DNA of 64,000 nt, from the NCBI GenBank assembly GCA_934140005.1, contig CAKPBB010000004.1, forward strand, positions 1 to 64,000, in the 5' to 3' direction. Both the position numbers and the translations under genes were made by a program. The stretch is from an uncultured Clostridia bacterium. GTDB lineage: Bacteria; Bacillota; Clostridia; TANB77; CAG-508. Under the pieces are notes generated by a model. It was not told the DNA's origin, ran no database searches, and saw only the letters and a program-made list of their open reading frames with translations. Of this stretch, positions 37,142 to 45,302 are shown one piece after another; position 1 is the first letter of the stretch; each line of letters opens with the position of its first letter.

Positions 37142-37471
37142 CTATCTAACAGGATCATCTTCACCTTTTATTTTTTTACCTGGCATTCTTGCTATTCCAC
37201 CTGGTTTATGTGAACTTGTATCCCATTCACCTTTCTTTAGTCTTTCAACATCTTTTTCTTCAACATTTTCTCTTGTTTCAACATTTGCTCTTAAACTTGC
37301 TAAGAAATCATCTCTTTCTGAATCTTCTTTTGTATCTGATTTAACATCAGTTTTTACATCTTTTTTTCCACCTAAATCTAATGGTTCATTTTCATCTGTT
37401 AAATCATCTTTTACCTCAACAACATCTTCCTTTGTAACATTTTCGTTTACTTCTTTAAATTCATCTTTCAT
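37142..37471 (-). CDS. Small acidic, probably disordered protein
   Basis: A 109-residue protein very rich in Asp, Glu and Lys, with no hydrophobic core for its first 60 residues. It ends in a more ordered Gly/Arg/Pro segment ('KPGGIARMPGKKIKGEDDP'). Its ATG is 4 bases after the HerA-like gene stop, so it is certainly in the same operon. I know no family. It could be an adaptor between the ATPase and the SPFH protein; that is only inference from position. Confidence 0.6.
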   Translation of the reverse strand: MKDEFKEVNENVTKEDVVEVKDDLTDENEPLDLGGKKDVKTDVKSDTKEDSERDDFLASLRANVETRENVEEKDVERLKKGEWDTSSHKPGGIARMPGKKIKGEDDPVR

Positions 37472-37475
37472 TTTT

Positions 37476-40151
37476 CTACCTCCTCATATATTCATTATTT
37501 ATTGTTTTATTAGCCGCTTCTTTTGAGAAGCGTATTTTTGTGTTATAAACAATCTTTCTTAAAAATTGTATTTTTGTACAACATACTAGTTGTTCTGTTG
37601 CTTTTTCTTTTGCAAATTCTTGTACTTTTTCTTCTATTTCTTGATAAACTTCTACCAACTTATCTCTATCTGTGCTTTGTTCATTAAAGTTTGCATTATA
37701 TATTCTTCTAGCATACTCTTCTGCTTCAGCTTTTATTATGTAGTTACAGCCATTATCACAGCAATCTGTATAACTACATTGAATAAATGGTTTTAATTTA
37801 TCTTTCTTATCATTCCAATAAGTTGTTTTTTGAGCTATTTCATCATCACTTATAGTCGTTCTTATTTGAACTTTCTTTCTATAATCTTCAGTAATGATTT
37901 CTTCTGGTTCTTCTAATCCATTCATATATAAAAATGCTTCACCTGGTCGTAATTTTGCAAGTCTTTCAACTTGAATCTCCTTCATATCTGTACTATCACC
38001 TAATATTGTCCTATCGTTTTTCTCTACTAAGTTAAACGCCAGTTTTATATTAGTTAGCTTTACTACATCAGTAGTTACTTTTTCTGGAGATTGGTCTGCT
38101 ATAACAATTCCAACTCCCAAAGAACGTATTTCAGCAAGCATTCTTGTTAATAATTTTTTAGCAACAGCACTTGGATTTGCCTCACCCTCTGATTTATCAT
38201 CACTAGCAGCAAGCAATACATGAGCCTCTTCTAGTAAGATAACATTTTTCATCTCTCCAGTTCCCAAGAAATTTGCATTTACATAAGATTGAATATTAAG
38301 CAATAATAATGCTATTAGTAATGATTTTTGATCTTCATTTTCTATTGCTGCAAGCTCAATAATTGTAGGCTTTTTAAGTAAATCTTCTATTGGAATTGTA
38401 TTATAATTTCCAAATAATCTTAATAAGCTCTTAAATCTTACATATCCAGCTTTTCCTATATTAGCAGCTTCACCCTTATATCCAATTTTTTCAAAAATCT
38501 CCATAAAAGTTTTTAGGAAATCATCCATTGTAAAGATTTCAGCACCATCATCTATTGTATAGTGAGGTAACCAACCTGCACGAGAATAACATTCATCAAT
38601 TGTATCTTCAAAAATCTTATCTAATGGTGTGCCCATTGAAACACCTGCTGAAAAAGCTGTTTTTAGAACTGTTTTATAGCTTTGTAATCTTACATTTTTC
38701 GGTGGTATAAAAGGATTTAATATATATGGTGATATAAAATCCTTTCCTGGTGTGAATACCTGAATATCTGGTATGCTATCAATCATTGCTCTATATTCAT
38801 TTTTGGCTGGCTCAATTACTAAAAATGGAATCTTATGTTCCTTCCATAGTCTATCAAGCAAACTTACAGAGAAAGTTGTTTTACCAGAACCAGGAGTTCC
38901 AACTATAAGAGCATGTTTTGTTAAATCGCCTAATGAAAATCCTATTTTATCTCCATTAGTAGAACTTTTTAGTGTTCCAACTATAATATCTCCCATATTT
39001 ATTACTTTTTTATTGTAATTTTTTGATGCTACATCTGATTTATTTATTTTTATTCCTGCTGTCAATACATTATCTCCATAAGGTATTCTAAAGAACTCAC
39101 TTGCCTCTTCTCCAGTAATAATAAAAGGAAACCTTATCATATCAGAATTAGCATATACATTATTTTGCATACTTTTATCAATTGCAATTTCATTTATAAC
39201 CCATGGTAATGAATTAAAATATGTATTTATATCTACTTCATAATTGTTTATCTCTATACTATTTAATTTTGCATATTCATTTTCAATATCAAAGCCTAAG
39301 CTTAATTCTCCGGCAATTCTATTTGCTATTGTATTTATACAATTATAATCTGCACATACTAAAATATTAAATGAAAACAATACTCCATATTTATTTGTTT
39401 CATAATATTTATATATAGTAGAAGGCTTTTCAGCCAAGATATTTGCATTTGCTCCATCTGGTCCTGAAACACCTCTTAAAATGACATCTAATACATTACT
39501 ATATGACTCTATATTAGTAATTTCATTTTGATTAAGCACAGTTGGAATTAGGTCTATTATTACTTCAGAGTCAGGATATTGCATCAATGTTGTTATTATT
39601 TTTGTAAAGTTTTCATTTTTTGTTGGAAACTTGTCAAAGGTCAAACATTGCTGTAAATATGCACTTTGAAGATTGCTCATTTGATAATCTTTTACTACAA
39701 CTCTTTTTTCTTTATTAGCATTTTCTCTTATTTGCCTTATTATTTCTTCTTTATCATTTGGTTCGCTAATTCCATATTTACCACTTCTTAAAGATGTTTT
39801 AATCAAATTTTTTAATTCATCTATCCTGAATTGTAAATATTCTTTATTAGCATTTATTCCTCTAATCATAATAAACACTTTTACATTAGCATTATAGGTT
39901 TGATTTTTAGCATTTTCAGATTTAAACACTAATGATATTGAATAATCTTGATTTTCATATTGATTGTTAAAATCTTGTTTACAGCCAAAGAAAAATTCAG
40001 TAATTAGTGATTCAAATTCTTTTTTATGCTTTTTAGCATATTCTTTGTTTTCTAATACTTCAGATGATAAGATAGAAATATCTGGTATATCTGCTATTTC
40101 AATGATATCCATTCCATTAAATTCACCATTTTCTAGTTCTGTAATAAGCAT
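37476..40151 (-). CDS. HerA/FtsK-superfamily ATPase (DUF87-like)
   Basis: An 891-residue ATPase. The first 400 residues are an unassigned domain. Then come Walker A 'VGTPGSGKTTFSVSLLDRLW' (about residues 418-426), 'FLVIEPAKNEYRAM', Walker B 'NVILLEEAHVLL' (about 636-645) and 'LGVGIVIADQSPEKVTTDVV', the pattern of hexameric HerA-type translocases. A C-terminal segment has a tight Cys cluster (Cys792, 797, 798, 802) and a CC pair at 857-858, perhaps a metal site. The start at 40151 follows GGAGG; the frame to 40163 adds four residues over that site. No NurA nuclease is adjacent, so a DNA-end role is doubtful. Confidence 0.85.
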   Translation of the reverse strand: MLITELENGEFNGMDIIEIADIPDISILSSEVLENKEYAKKHKKEFESLITEFFFGCKQDFNNQYENQDYSISLVFKSENAKNQTYNANVKVFIMIRGINANKEYLQFRIDELKNLIKTSLRSGKYGISEPNDKEEIIRQIRENANKEKRVVVKDYQMSNLQSAYLQQCLTFDKFPTKNENFTKIITTLMQYPDSEVIIDLIPTVLNQNEITNIESYSNVLDVILRGVSGPDGANANILAEKPSTIYKYYETNKYGVLFSFNILVCADYNCINTIANRIAGELSLGFDIENEYAKLNSIEINNYEVDINTYFNSLPWVINEIAIDKSMQNNVYANSDMIRFPFIITGEEASEFFRIPYGDNVLTAGIKINKSDVASKNYNKKVINMGDIIVGTLKSSTNGDKIGFSLGDLTKHALIVGTPGSGKTTFSVSLLDRLWKEHKIPFLVIEPAKNEYRAMIDSIPDIQVFTPGKDFISPYILNPFIPPKNVRLQSYKTVLKTAFSAGVSMGTPLDKIFEDTIDECYSRAGWLPHYTIDDGAEIFTMDDFLKTFMEIFEKIGYKGEAANIGKAGYVRFKSLLRLFGNYNTIPIEDLLKKPTIIELAAIENEDQKSLLIALLLLNIQSYVNANFLGTGEMKNVILLEEAHVLLAASDDKSEGEANPSAVAKKLLTRMLAEIRSLGVGIVIADQSPEKVTTDVVKLTNIKLAFNLVEKNDRTILGDSTDMKEIQVERLAKLRPGEAFLYMNGLEEPEEIITEDYRKKVQIRTTISDDEIAQKTTYWNDKKDKLKPFIQCSYTDCCDNGCNYIIKAEAEEYARRIYNANFNEQSTDRDKLVEVYQEIEEKVQEFAKEKATEQLVCCTKIQFLRKIVYNTKIRFSKEAANKTINNEYMRR

Positions 40152-40191
40152 ATATTCCTCCATTTATTTTTTAAGAACAAAAGTGGACATT

Positions 40192-40213
40192 AGGAAGTGC
40201 AGAGCACTTTCCT
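40192..40213 (-). repeat. Short dispersed hairpin, copy 1
   Basis: AGGAAGTGC-AGA-GCACTTTCCT forms a hairpin with one bulge, between the attenuator and the ribosome site of the HerA-like gene. A close copy in opposite orientation is at 56261-56281. Confidence 0.5.
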
Positions 40214-40227
40214 ATATAAAAAACAAA

Positions 40228-40280
40228 AAGAAACCTAAAATAAAACTGTTTCTACTTCACAGTTTCATTTTAAGTTTCTT
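40228..40280 (-). terminator. Leader terminator (candidate attenuator) of the HerA/SPFH operon
   Basis: On the minus strand two 21-base arms (40280-40260 and 40248-40228) pair over their whole length with two G-U pairs, around an 11-base loop, and are followed by TTTTTGTTTTTT. It lies about 80 bases before the HerA-like start codon and 218 bases after the stop of the YdcF-like gene, so it interrupts the operon leader and is badly placed as the terminator of the upstream gene. Confidence 0.8.
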
Positions 40281-40317
40281 ATATTTAAAGGTATGACAAA
40301 AAAGCTTATTTTTTATT

Positions 40318-40392
<75 letters not shown>

Positions 40393-40429
40393 TTTCAAAT
40401 CTCCCCTTTTTTTCTTTTTTATATGCTAT

Positions 40430-40458
40430 ATTATAACAAAAAAATATATTTTTGTGTA
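40430..40458 (-). promoter_or_regulatory. Predicted promoter of the HerA/SPFH operon leader
   Basis: On the minus strand TACACA (40453-40458, four of six matches to TTGACA), 17 bases, then a perfect TATAAT (40430-40435). The leader ORF ribosome site begins about 24 bases after the -10 box. Confidence 0.55.
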
Positions 40459-40498
40459 GTATTTTTTTAATATTAGTACATATTTTTGTAATTTATAT

Positions 40499-41278
40499 CT
40501 ATTTTTTTATATTTTCATTACATCTCAAAGCAATAAAACACATTCCACCAAGTTCTCTTAATAATGCATTTATTAAAAAATACCATTTTGTTCTACTACC
40601 CAAGCACTCTGCTTTTAGTCCAACTTTATTAGCAAATATTTTACTTCTAATTAAATGATATTCACTAGTAATAAAAACAACATTTTTTTCACTACCACTT
40701 AAATTTTCAATTATTTTCTTTGAATATTTTAAATTTTGAATTGTATTTGTTGATTTATCCTCTAATATTATTTGTTCTTCCTCAATACCATTTGCTAATA
40801 AATATCTTTTTATTGCTTCAGCTTCTGATATAATTTCAGCTTTTCCTTGACCACCAGATGGGATAATAATAGCTTTTTTTCCTGTATTTTCTAACTGATT
40901 TTTATAAAATTCAATAGCTTTATTTACTCTATCTTTTAAAATTCTCCTTAAACTTCCATCATCTTTTATCCCACAGCCCAGTATTATTATATAATCTTTA
41001 TTAAATTCTACTTTATGTTTTGCAACTATTAGTGTAAATAATGCCAAAATAAAAAAGCAAATAATAAAAATTGTAAATAATGAAGTTATTATAATTTTTA
41101 TTACAATAAAATTTTCTGGCAACAAATTTACCAAAAACAGTATAATTGTTGCCAGAGTATTTGCAATTACACCATACCAATTTTTTAACTTAAAAATCTC
41201 TTCTTGCTTTAAAAATAAAGTTCCGTACAAACTTACTACACTTAAAAACATATAAATAAATATCAATATATTTTTCAT
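40499..41278 (-). CDS. YdcF/SanA-like DUF218 membrane protein
   Basis: A 259-residue protein with about four N-terminal membrane helices (residues 1-90) and a DUF218 domain after them ('YIIILGCGIKDDGSLRRILKDRVNKA', 'IIPSGGQGKAEIISEAEAIKRYL', 'IILEDKSTNTIQNLKYS', 'VFITSEYHLIRSKIFA'). Relatives (SanA, ElyC, YdcF) affect envelope and peptidoglycan integrity; the enzymatic step is unclear. It follows the sensor kinase gene by 49 bases, so it is likely in that operon and under the same operator. Confidence 0.88.
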   Translation of the reverse strand: MKNILIFIYMFLSVVSLYGTLFLKQEEIFKLKNWYGVIANTLATIILFLVNLLPENFIVIKIIITSLFTIFIICFFILALFTLIVAKHKVEFNKDYIIILGCGIKDDGSLRRILKDRVNKAIEFYKNQLENTGKKAIIIPSGGQGKAEIISEAEAIKRYLLANGIEEEQIILEDKSTNTIQNLKYSKKIIENLSGSEKNVVFITSEYHLIRSKIFANKVGLKAECLGSRTKWYFLINALLRELGGMCFIALRCNENIKK

Positions 41279-41327
41279 TTATAACCTCTCTTGATATTAA
41301 GATATGTAAGTTAAAAATCAGTATAAT

Positions 41328-43391
41328 CTAAAATTCTATTTCTACTTTAAATAAATCACCATCTATTTGCAAACTAAATTTACCATTCTGCAATTCTACT
41401 AAACTTTGTGCTATTGATAATCCAAGTCCACTTCCTTCTGTAGTTCTTGATTTATCTCCTCTAACAAATCTCTGCATTAGTTCTTCTGAAGATATATTTA
41501 ATTTATCTTTTGAGATATTTTTAAATATTATCTTAACAGTATTATCATTTTTCTTACCTTCTATATATACTCTTGAATTTTCTAATGCATACTTTGAAAT
41601 ATTGCCAAATAAATTCTCAACTACTCTATATAAGTATCTACTATCTGCATTTATGTATATAGGGCTATTAGGATTATTTTTGTTATCAAAATCTAATACA
41701 ATTTCTAATCCTTTTTTCTTAAATTTATCATCAAATTCTGCAATAGCTTGATTTAGTAATTCATTCAAATTTATTTTTTCTATATTTAATTTTATCACTC
41801 CTGAAGATGCTTTTGAAGCTTCTACCAAATCTTCAATAAGTTTTTTCAATCTTTGTGATTTATTATCTAGTATTCCAATATATTCTATTGCTTTTTCATT
41901 ATCAATTTTTTCTTCTTTTAATAAGTCAACATAATTTATAATTGATGTAAGAGGTGTTTTTATATCATGTGATACATTAGTGATAAGCTCTGTTTTCATT
42001 CTTTCTGATTTCATGCTTTCTTCAACAGCATTTTCAAAACCATTAGATATATCATTTATATATTTTACAGTTGGCTTAAATTCCTTACATACATCATATT
42101 CTAATAGTGTAACTTCATTTTTTCCTTCATACATATCTTTCAATTTATTTTCAATTTTATCATAAGAATTAGCATATTGCAAAATATTCATAATGATATA
42201 TACTAAAATTCCAACATCAATGCAAAAGCCAATTACATCAAATATTGAAATTAAAATAATAGCTACAACTACATATATAATACTATACAATACTATTTTT
42301 CTATTTCTTGGAATTTTCAATTTTAAATTATTTATTGAAACTTTTATCTTATTATAATATTTCTTAATTTTATTCCAAATCCAAATTATAAGCTTACCAG
42401 TAAATGTAGTTTTTATAAAAGATTTTGCTTTTAGTCTTTTAACTGTTGTATGAAATAAAACTGCACAACTTACATATATTAAAATATATGAAGTAACTCC
42501 AAATGTTATAAGGATTCTTAAATTTTCTAAATTATCTCCAATTACTTCAATTAGCACTAATGGTATGCATAATACCAAACAAACTACAAAAAATACCAAT
42601 TCATAATACATTTTATCAAGTGAACTCAATACTATTTCATCTTTACCTTTATTATGTCCTATTGCTATAATTAAATATATTATACACATAGAAATTAGTA
42701 ATATACTAATTGGTAATAACATATAGATAGTATCTTTATATTGTGAATATTGATTTAACCAATTTTCTATACTATTATCTACTATTACTTCATCATAAGA
42801 TGAATATATTTGAAAATCATCAATACTAGTTTCTATATCTGTATTTGATATAGTGCTTTGAGTAGTTTCATCAGCTATTATAAAGTTTTTTGTATAACTA
42901 TTTTGTGTTAAATAATAATTAAAATTAAATCTATCAAAATATTGAACAGCCTTTTTATAAATAGCATCAGTATCTGATGTTACTTTTCCATTTATTATAG
43001 TCGTTTTTTTGCTATCTTGTTTATTTATATAGTCTTGTAATTTTTGAATTGTATCGGTTTCAGATGTAAGTTCAATATTTGTCATAGCAATATTTTTATA
43101 TTTTATTAGTACACATAAATTTTGTATTTTTACTTTATCCGTATTATAATAAAAAATTTTATTGTTATTGTCATTAACTAATTTATAATCACCTCTATCA
43201 TAAATTAAATCATAAGCATAATTTACAATTGCTCTCATATATGTAGATGTAAAAACATCATCTTGATTTATACTTTTACTTTCGCTCAAAGAATTGTCAT
43301 ATTGTATGTACATAGCTGATATAGCAAAGATGGGAATAAAAATTGCAAGTACAACATATGCTATAAATTTAAATAGTTTACTATCTTTCAT
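41328..43391 (-). CDS. Sensor histidine kinase (partner of the regulator at 48941)
   Basis: A 687-residue kinase with one N-terminal helix, a large external domain (about 35-225), about five more membrane helices (225-420), then HisKA with the phospho-accepting His in 'NVSHDIKTPLTSIINYVDLL' and an HATPase domain with 'NLFGNISKYALENS' and 'GSGLGLSIAQSLVELQNG'. No regulator is next to it, but its promoter carries the same TTCTTAAGAA pair as the response regulator gene 6 kb away (49668-49713). A good AAGGAGG precedes the ATG. Confidence 0.9.
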   Translation of the reverse strand: MKDSKLFKFIAYVVLAIFIPIFAISAMYIQYDNSLSESKSINQDDVFTSTYMRAIVNYAYDLIYDRGDYKLVNDNNNKIFYYNTDKVKIQNLCVLIKYKNIAMTNIELTSETDTIQKLQDYINKQDSKKTTIINGKVTSDTDAIYKKAVQYFDRFNFNYYLTQNSYTKNFIIADETTQSTISNTDIETSIDDFQIYSSYDEVIVDNSIENWLNQYSQYKDTIYMLLPISILLISMCIIYLIIAIGHNKGKDEIVLSSLDKMYYELVFFVVCLVLCIPLVLIEVIGDNLENLRILITFGVTSYILIYVSCAVLFHTTVKRLKAKSFIKTTFTGKLIIWIWNKIKKYYNKIKVSINNLKLKIPRNRKIVLYSIIYVVVAIILISIFDVIGFCIDVGILVYIIMNILQYANSYDKIENKLKDMYEGKNEVTLLEYDVCKEFKPTVKYINDISNGFENAVEESMKSERMKTELITNVSHDIKTPLTSIINYVDLLKEEKIDNEKAIEYIGILDNKSQRLKKLIEDLVEASKASSGVIKLNIEKINLNELLNQAIAEFDDKFKKKGLEIVLDFDNKNNPNSPIYINADSRYLYRVVENLFGNISKYALENSRVYIEGKKNDNTVKIIFKNISKDKLNISSEELMQRFVRGDKSRTTEGSGLGLSIAQSLVELQNGKFSLQIDGDLFKVEIEF

Positions 43392-43422
43392 AATAAACCT
43401 CCTTCTCGTTTTATTTATACAT

Positions 43423-43468
43423 ATTATATCAAGTTTTTCTTAAGAAAAAATAGAGCAATTCTTAAGAA
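43423..43468 (-). promoter_or_regulatory. Promoter of the sensor kinase gene with two TTCTTAAGAA boxes
   Basis: A TATAAT (43423-43428) is preceded at 8 bases by the palindrome TTCTTAAGAA (43437-43446) and again, 22 bases away, by a second copy (43459-43468). No good -35 box is present, which fits an activated promoter. The layout repeats base for base at 49668-49713. Confidence 0.7.
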
Positions 43469-43492
43469 TTTATTAAATAATTCAAAAAAATA

Positions 43493-43512
43493 AAGAAGGC
43501 TAGCGCCCCCTT
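43493..43512 (-). terminator. Terminator of HTH cassette 1
   Basis: On the minus strand AAGGGGGC-GCTA-GCCTTCTT forms an 8-bp stem with two G-U pairs, followed by a T run. The sequence from 43493 to about 43520 is repeated almost exactly at the end of cassette 2. Confidence 0.8.
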
Positions 43513-43550
43513 TCTAAAATTTTGTAGGTGTTAAAACTTTTTTAGAGTAA

Positions 43551-43922
43551 TTATAGCAGGCCGTAACGTTTCAAAGTTTCCCAAGCTGTTATTACTTTTT
43601 CAGTTTTACCTCCAATAGCATTGGCATAAGCAAGTACCTGTTCATAAGTGATATTACACTGCCAAGACAACTCAGCTGGATCAAAAACCTTTTTGTTTTC
43701 CACCAAATCAAGGAACTTCCGACCACTTGTCCTTTTGAGAACCGTCTCATATCGTTCTACTTTTTCCAATTCCTTCCCCATTAAGTTTTGCCTAAGCAAT
43801 CTTCTGAGCCATCTTTTGGAAACTCCAAGTTCTTCTGACAATTTTGTTATGTCATAATTGTGATGTTCGTTAATTTCCTCTTTCATGGTGTCAATGATGT
43901 ATTTAACCCGATGCTGTGCCAT
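43551..43922 (-). CDS. Small helix-turn-helix protein, cassette 1
   Basis: A 123-residue basic protein with a clear helix-turn-helix at about 24-46 ('YDITKLSEELGVSKRWLRRLL') and a second HTH-like segment at about 80-105 ('DPAELSWQCNITYEQVLAYA'). It has its own strong promoter and terminator. The protein encoded next door is a diverged relative with the same two segments. I know no named family. G+C is higher than in neighbouring genes (23 of 60 in 43681-43740). It is probably a DNA-binding regulator; the target is unknown. Confidence 0.75.
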   Translation of the reverse strand: MAQHRVKYIIDTMKEEINEHHNYDITKLSEELGVSKRWLRRLLRQNLMGKELEKVERYETVLKRTSGRKFLDLVENKKVFDPAELSWQCNITYEQVLAYANAIGGKTEKVITAWETLKRYGLL

Positions 43923-43955
43923 AAAAAAACACCTCTTTCAAAAAATTATATATAT

Positions 43956-43984
43956 ATTATAGCATTAAATTAGCATAAAGTCAA
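43956..43984 (-). promoter_or_regulatory. Promoter of HTH cassette 1
   Basis: On the minus strand TTGACT (43979-43984), exactly 17 bases, then TATAAT (43956-43961): near consensus, so strong expression is expected. Confidence 0.85.
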
Positions 43985-44026
43985 AAATCAAAATATTTTT
44001 ACTCTTTCCATCTAAAGACAAAAAAT

Positions 44027-44046
44027 AAGAAGGCTAGCGCCCCCTT
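44027..44046 (-). terminator. Terminator of HTH cassette 2
   Basis: The same 20 bases as the cassette 1 terminator, followed on the minus strand by ATTTTTTG. The identity continues about 10 bases toward the gene (TTTAGAAAG side), so the whole 3' end is shared. Confidence 0.82.
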
Positions 44047-44089
44047 TCTAAATTTTAATGGTGTTAGTACTTACTTTACATTAGTGCAA

Positions 44090-44455
44090 TTACGCCAACA
44101 GTTTGTCAATAGCAACCCAGCCATCGAGCCACTTTTTGACATTGCCGCCTAAGACGTCAGACAGGATCATAACCTGCTCGAAGGACACATTACACAGTTT
44201 TGCAATTTCGTGCGGATTGTGAATGTTGTCTTCTTCAACAGCATTTTTGATCTTCTTGCCGAGACCTGTTTTCATCGCACCCTCATAGTTGTCCACACGG
44301 ACAAGGTCTTCACCCTGGATATCAACTCGGATCAGTCTTTTAACATAATCCTTCGTAACACCCAAGTCGTCTGCCATAACCTTTACGTCATAGATATGTT
44401 CTTTTTCGATCATATCCCGTATGGTCATAATGTTGTAATTCATTCGGCTTTTCAT
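44090..44455 (-). CDS. Small helix-turn-helix protein, cassette 2
   Basis: A 121-residue relative of cassette 1: first HTH 'YDVKVMADDLGVTKDYVKRLI', second 'NPHEIAKLCNVSFEQVMILSDVLGG'. Base composition is very different from the surroundings: 30 of 60 bases are G or C in 44101-44160, against 18 of 60 in 44641-44700. Codons such as CGG, CTC and GAC-rich choices are rare elsewhere in the window. This points to acquisition from another genome, or to strong codon selection for expression. It has its own near-consensus promoter and the shared terminator. Confidence 0.77.
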   Translation of the reverse strand: MKSRMNYNIMTIRDMIEKEHIYDVKVMADDLGVTKDYVKRLIRVDIQGEDLVRVDNYEGAMKTGLGKKIKNAVEEDNIHNPHEIAKLCNVSFEQVMILSDVLGGNVKKWLDGWVAIDKLLA

Positions 44456-44487
44456 AAAAACACACCTTTCTAAAATTGAATATTTAT

Positions 44488-44516
44488 ATTATATCACTTT
44501 CTTCCATCAAAGTCAA
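44488..44516 (-). promoter_or_regulatory. Promoter of HTH cassette 2
   Basis: On the minus strand TTGACT (44511-44516), 17 bases, TATAAT (44488-44493). Same boxes and spacing as cassette 1, with an unrelated spacer sequence. Confidence 0.85.
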
Positions 44517-44569
44517 AATATTATGTAACTTTTAAGATGGCATTTTTTATGTCTTATTTGTATAAAATC

Positions 44570-45274
44570 TTAAGATTTATCTGTAAGCAATTTTAGCTCC
44601 TCTTCTGTAAGCTCTCTACATTCTCCAACTTTTAAATTTTGTGGCAAATCTAATTTTCCCATAGATATTCTATGCAATTCTAATACTTTTGCTCCAAAAT
44701 TTCCAAACATCCTTTTAATTTGATGATACTTTCCCTCTGTAATTGTTACCAAAGCTGTATTTGGGTTTATTACTTCAAATTCAGCTGAACAACAAACATG
44801 GTCATTTAAAACAATTCCTTTTTCAAATTGCTTAATCATATTTTCATCAATTTCTTTATCTATAACAACTCTATAAGTCTTTTTTATGTGTTTTCTAGGC
44901 GCTAGAATATTATGGGCAAATTCTCCATCATCAGTTATAATCATCATTCCGGTTGTATCTTTATCTAATCTGCCTGCTGGAAAAAGACCATTTCTTTTTA
45001 AATTTTCTGGTACAAGCTCAATGACTGTTTTATCGTTTCTATCTTCTGTTGCTGAAACATATCCTTTTGGCTTATTTAAAATCAAATATAAATTTTTCTT
45101 AAAACTAATCAATTCATCATTAACATAGATTTCAGAAGAACAAACATCAAATTTTTCTTCTGGTCTACTAACTAATATGCCATTTACTTTTATTCTTTTT
45201 TTACTAATTAGCTTTTTTACTTCACTTCTAGAATATTTTCCCTGTGATGAAATTATTTTATCTATTCTTTCCAT
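44570..45274 (-). CDS. RsuA/RluB-family pseudouridine synthase
   Basis: Isomerises uridine in rRNA. An N-terminal S4 RNA-binding domain (residues 2-60, 'ERIDKIISSQGKYSRSEVKKLI') is followed by the catalytic domain with 'LNKPKGYVSA', the active-site Asp in 'FPAGRLDKDTTGMMIITDDGEF', and 'TEGKYHQIKRMFGNFGAKVLEL'. At 234 residues it is nearer RsuA/RluE in size than RluB. The site modified cannot be told. It is the last gene of the envelope operon that begins with the regulator at 49633; a GGAGAAG lies before the ATG. Confidence 0.92.
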   Translation of the reverse strand: MERIDKIISSQGKYSRSEVKKLISKKRIKVNGILVSRPEEKFDVCSSEIYVNDELISFKKNLYLILNKPKGYVSATEDRNDKTVIELVPENLKRNGLFPAGRLDKDTTGMMIITDDGEFAHNILAPRKHIKKTYRVVIDKEIDENMIKQFEKGIVLNDHVCCSAEFEVINPNTALVTITEGKYHQIKRMFGNFGAKVLELHRISMGKLDLPQNLKVGECRELTEEELKLLTDKS

Positions 45275-45302
45275 TTCTTCTCCAATTATTCATAATTTTA
45301 TA

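Noticed and set aside
43392..44570. Toxin-antitoxin pair for the two small HTH genes
   Set aside because: Both proteins are related DNA-binding types, separately transcribed, and neither looks like a toxin.
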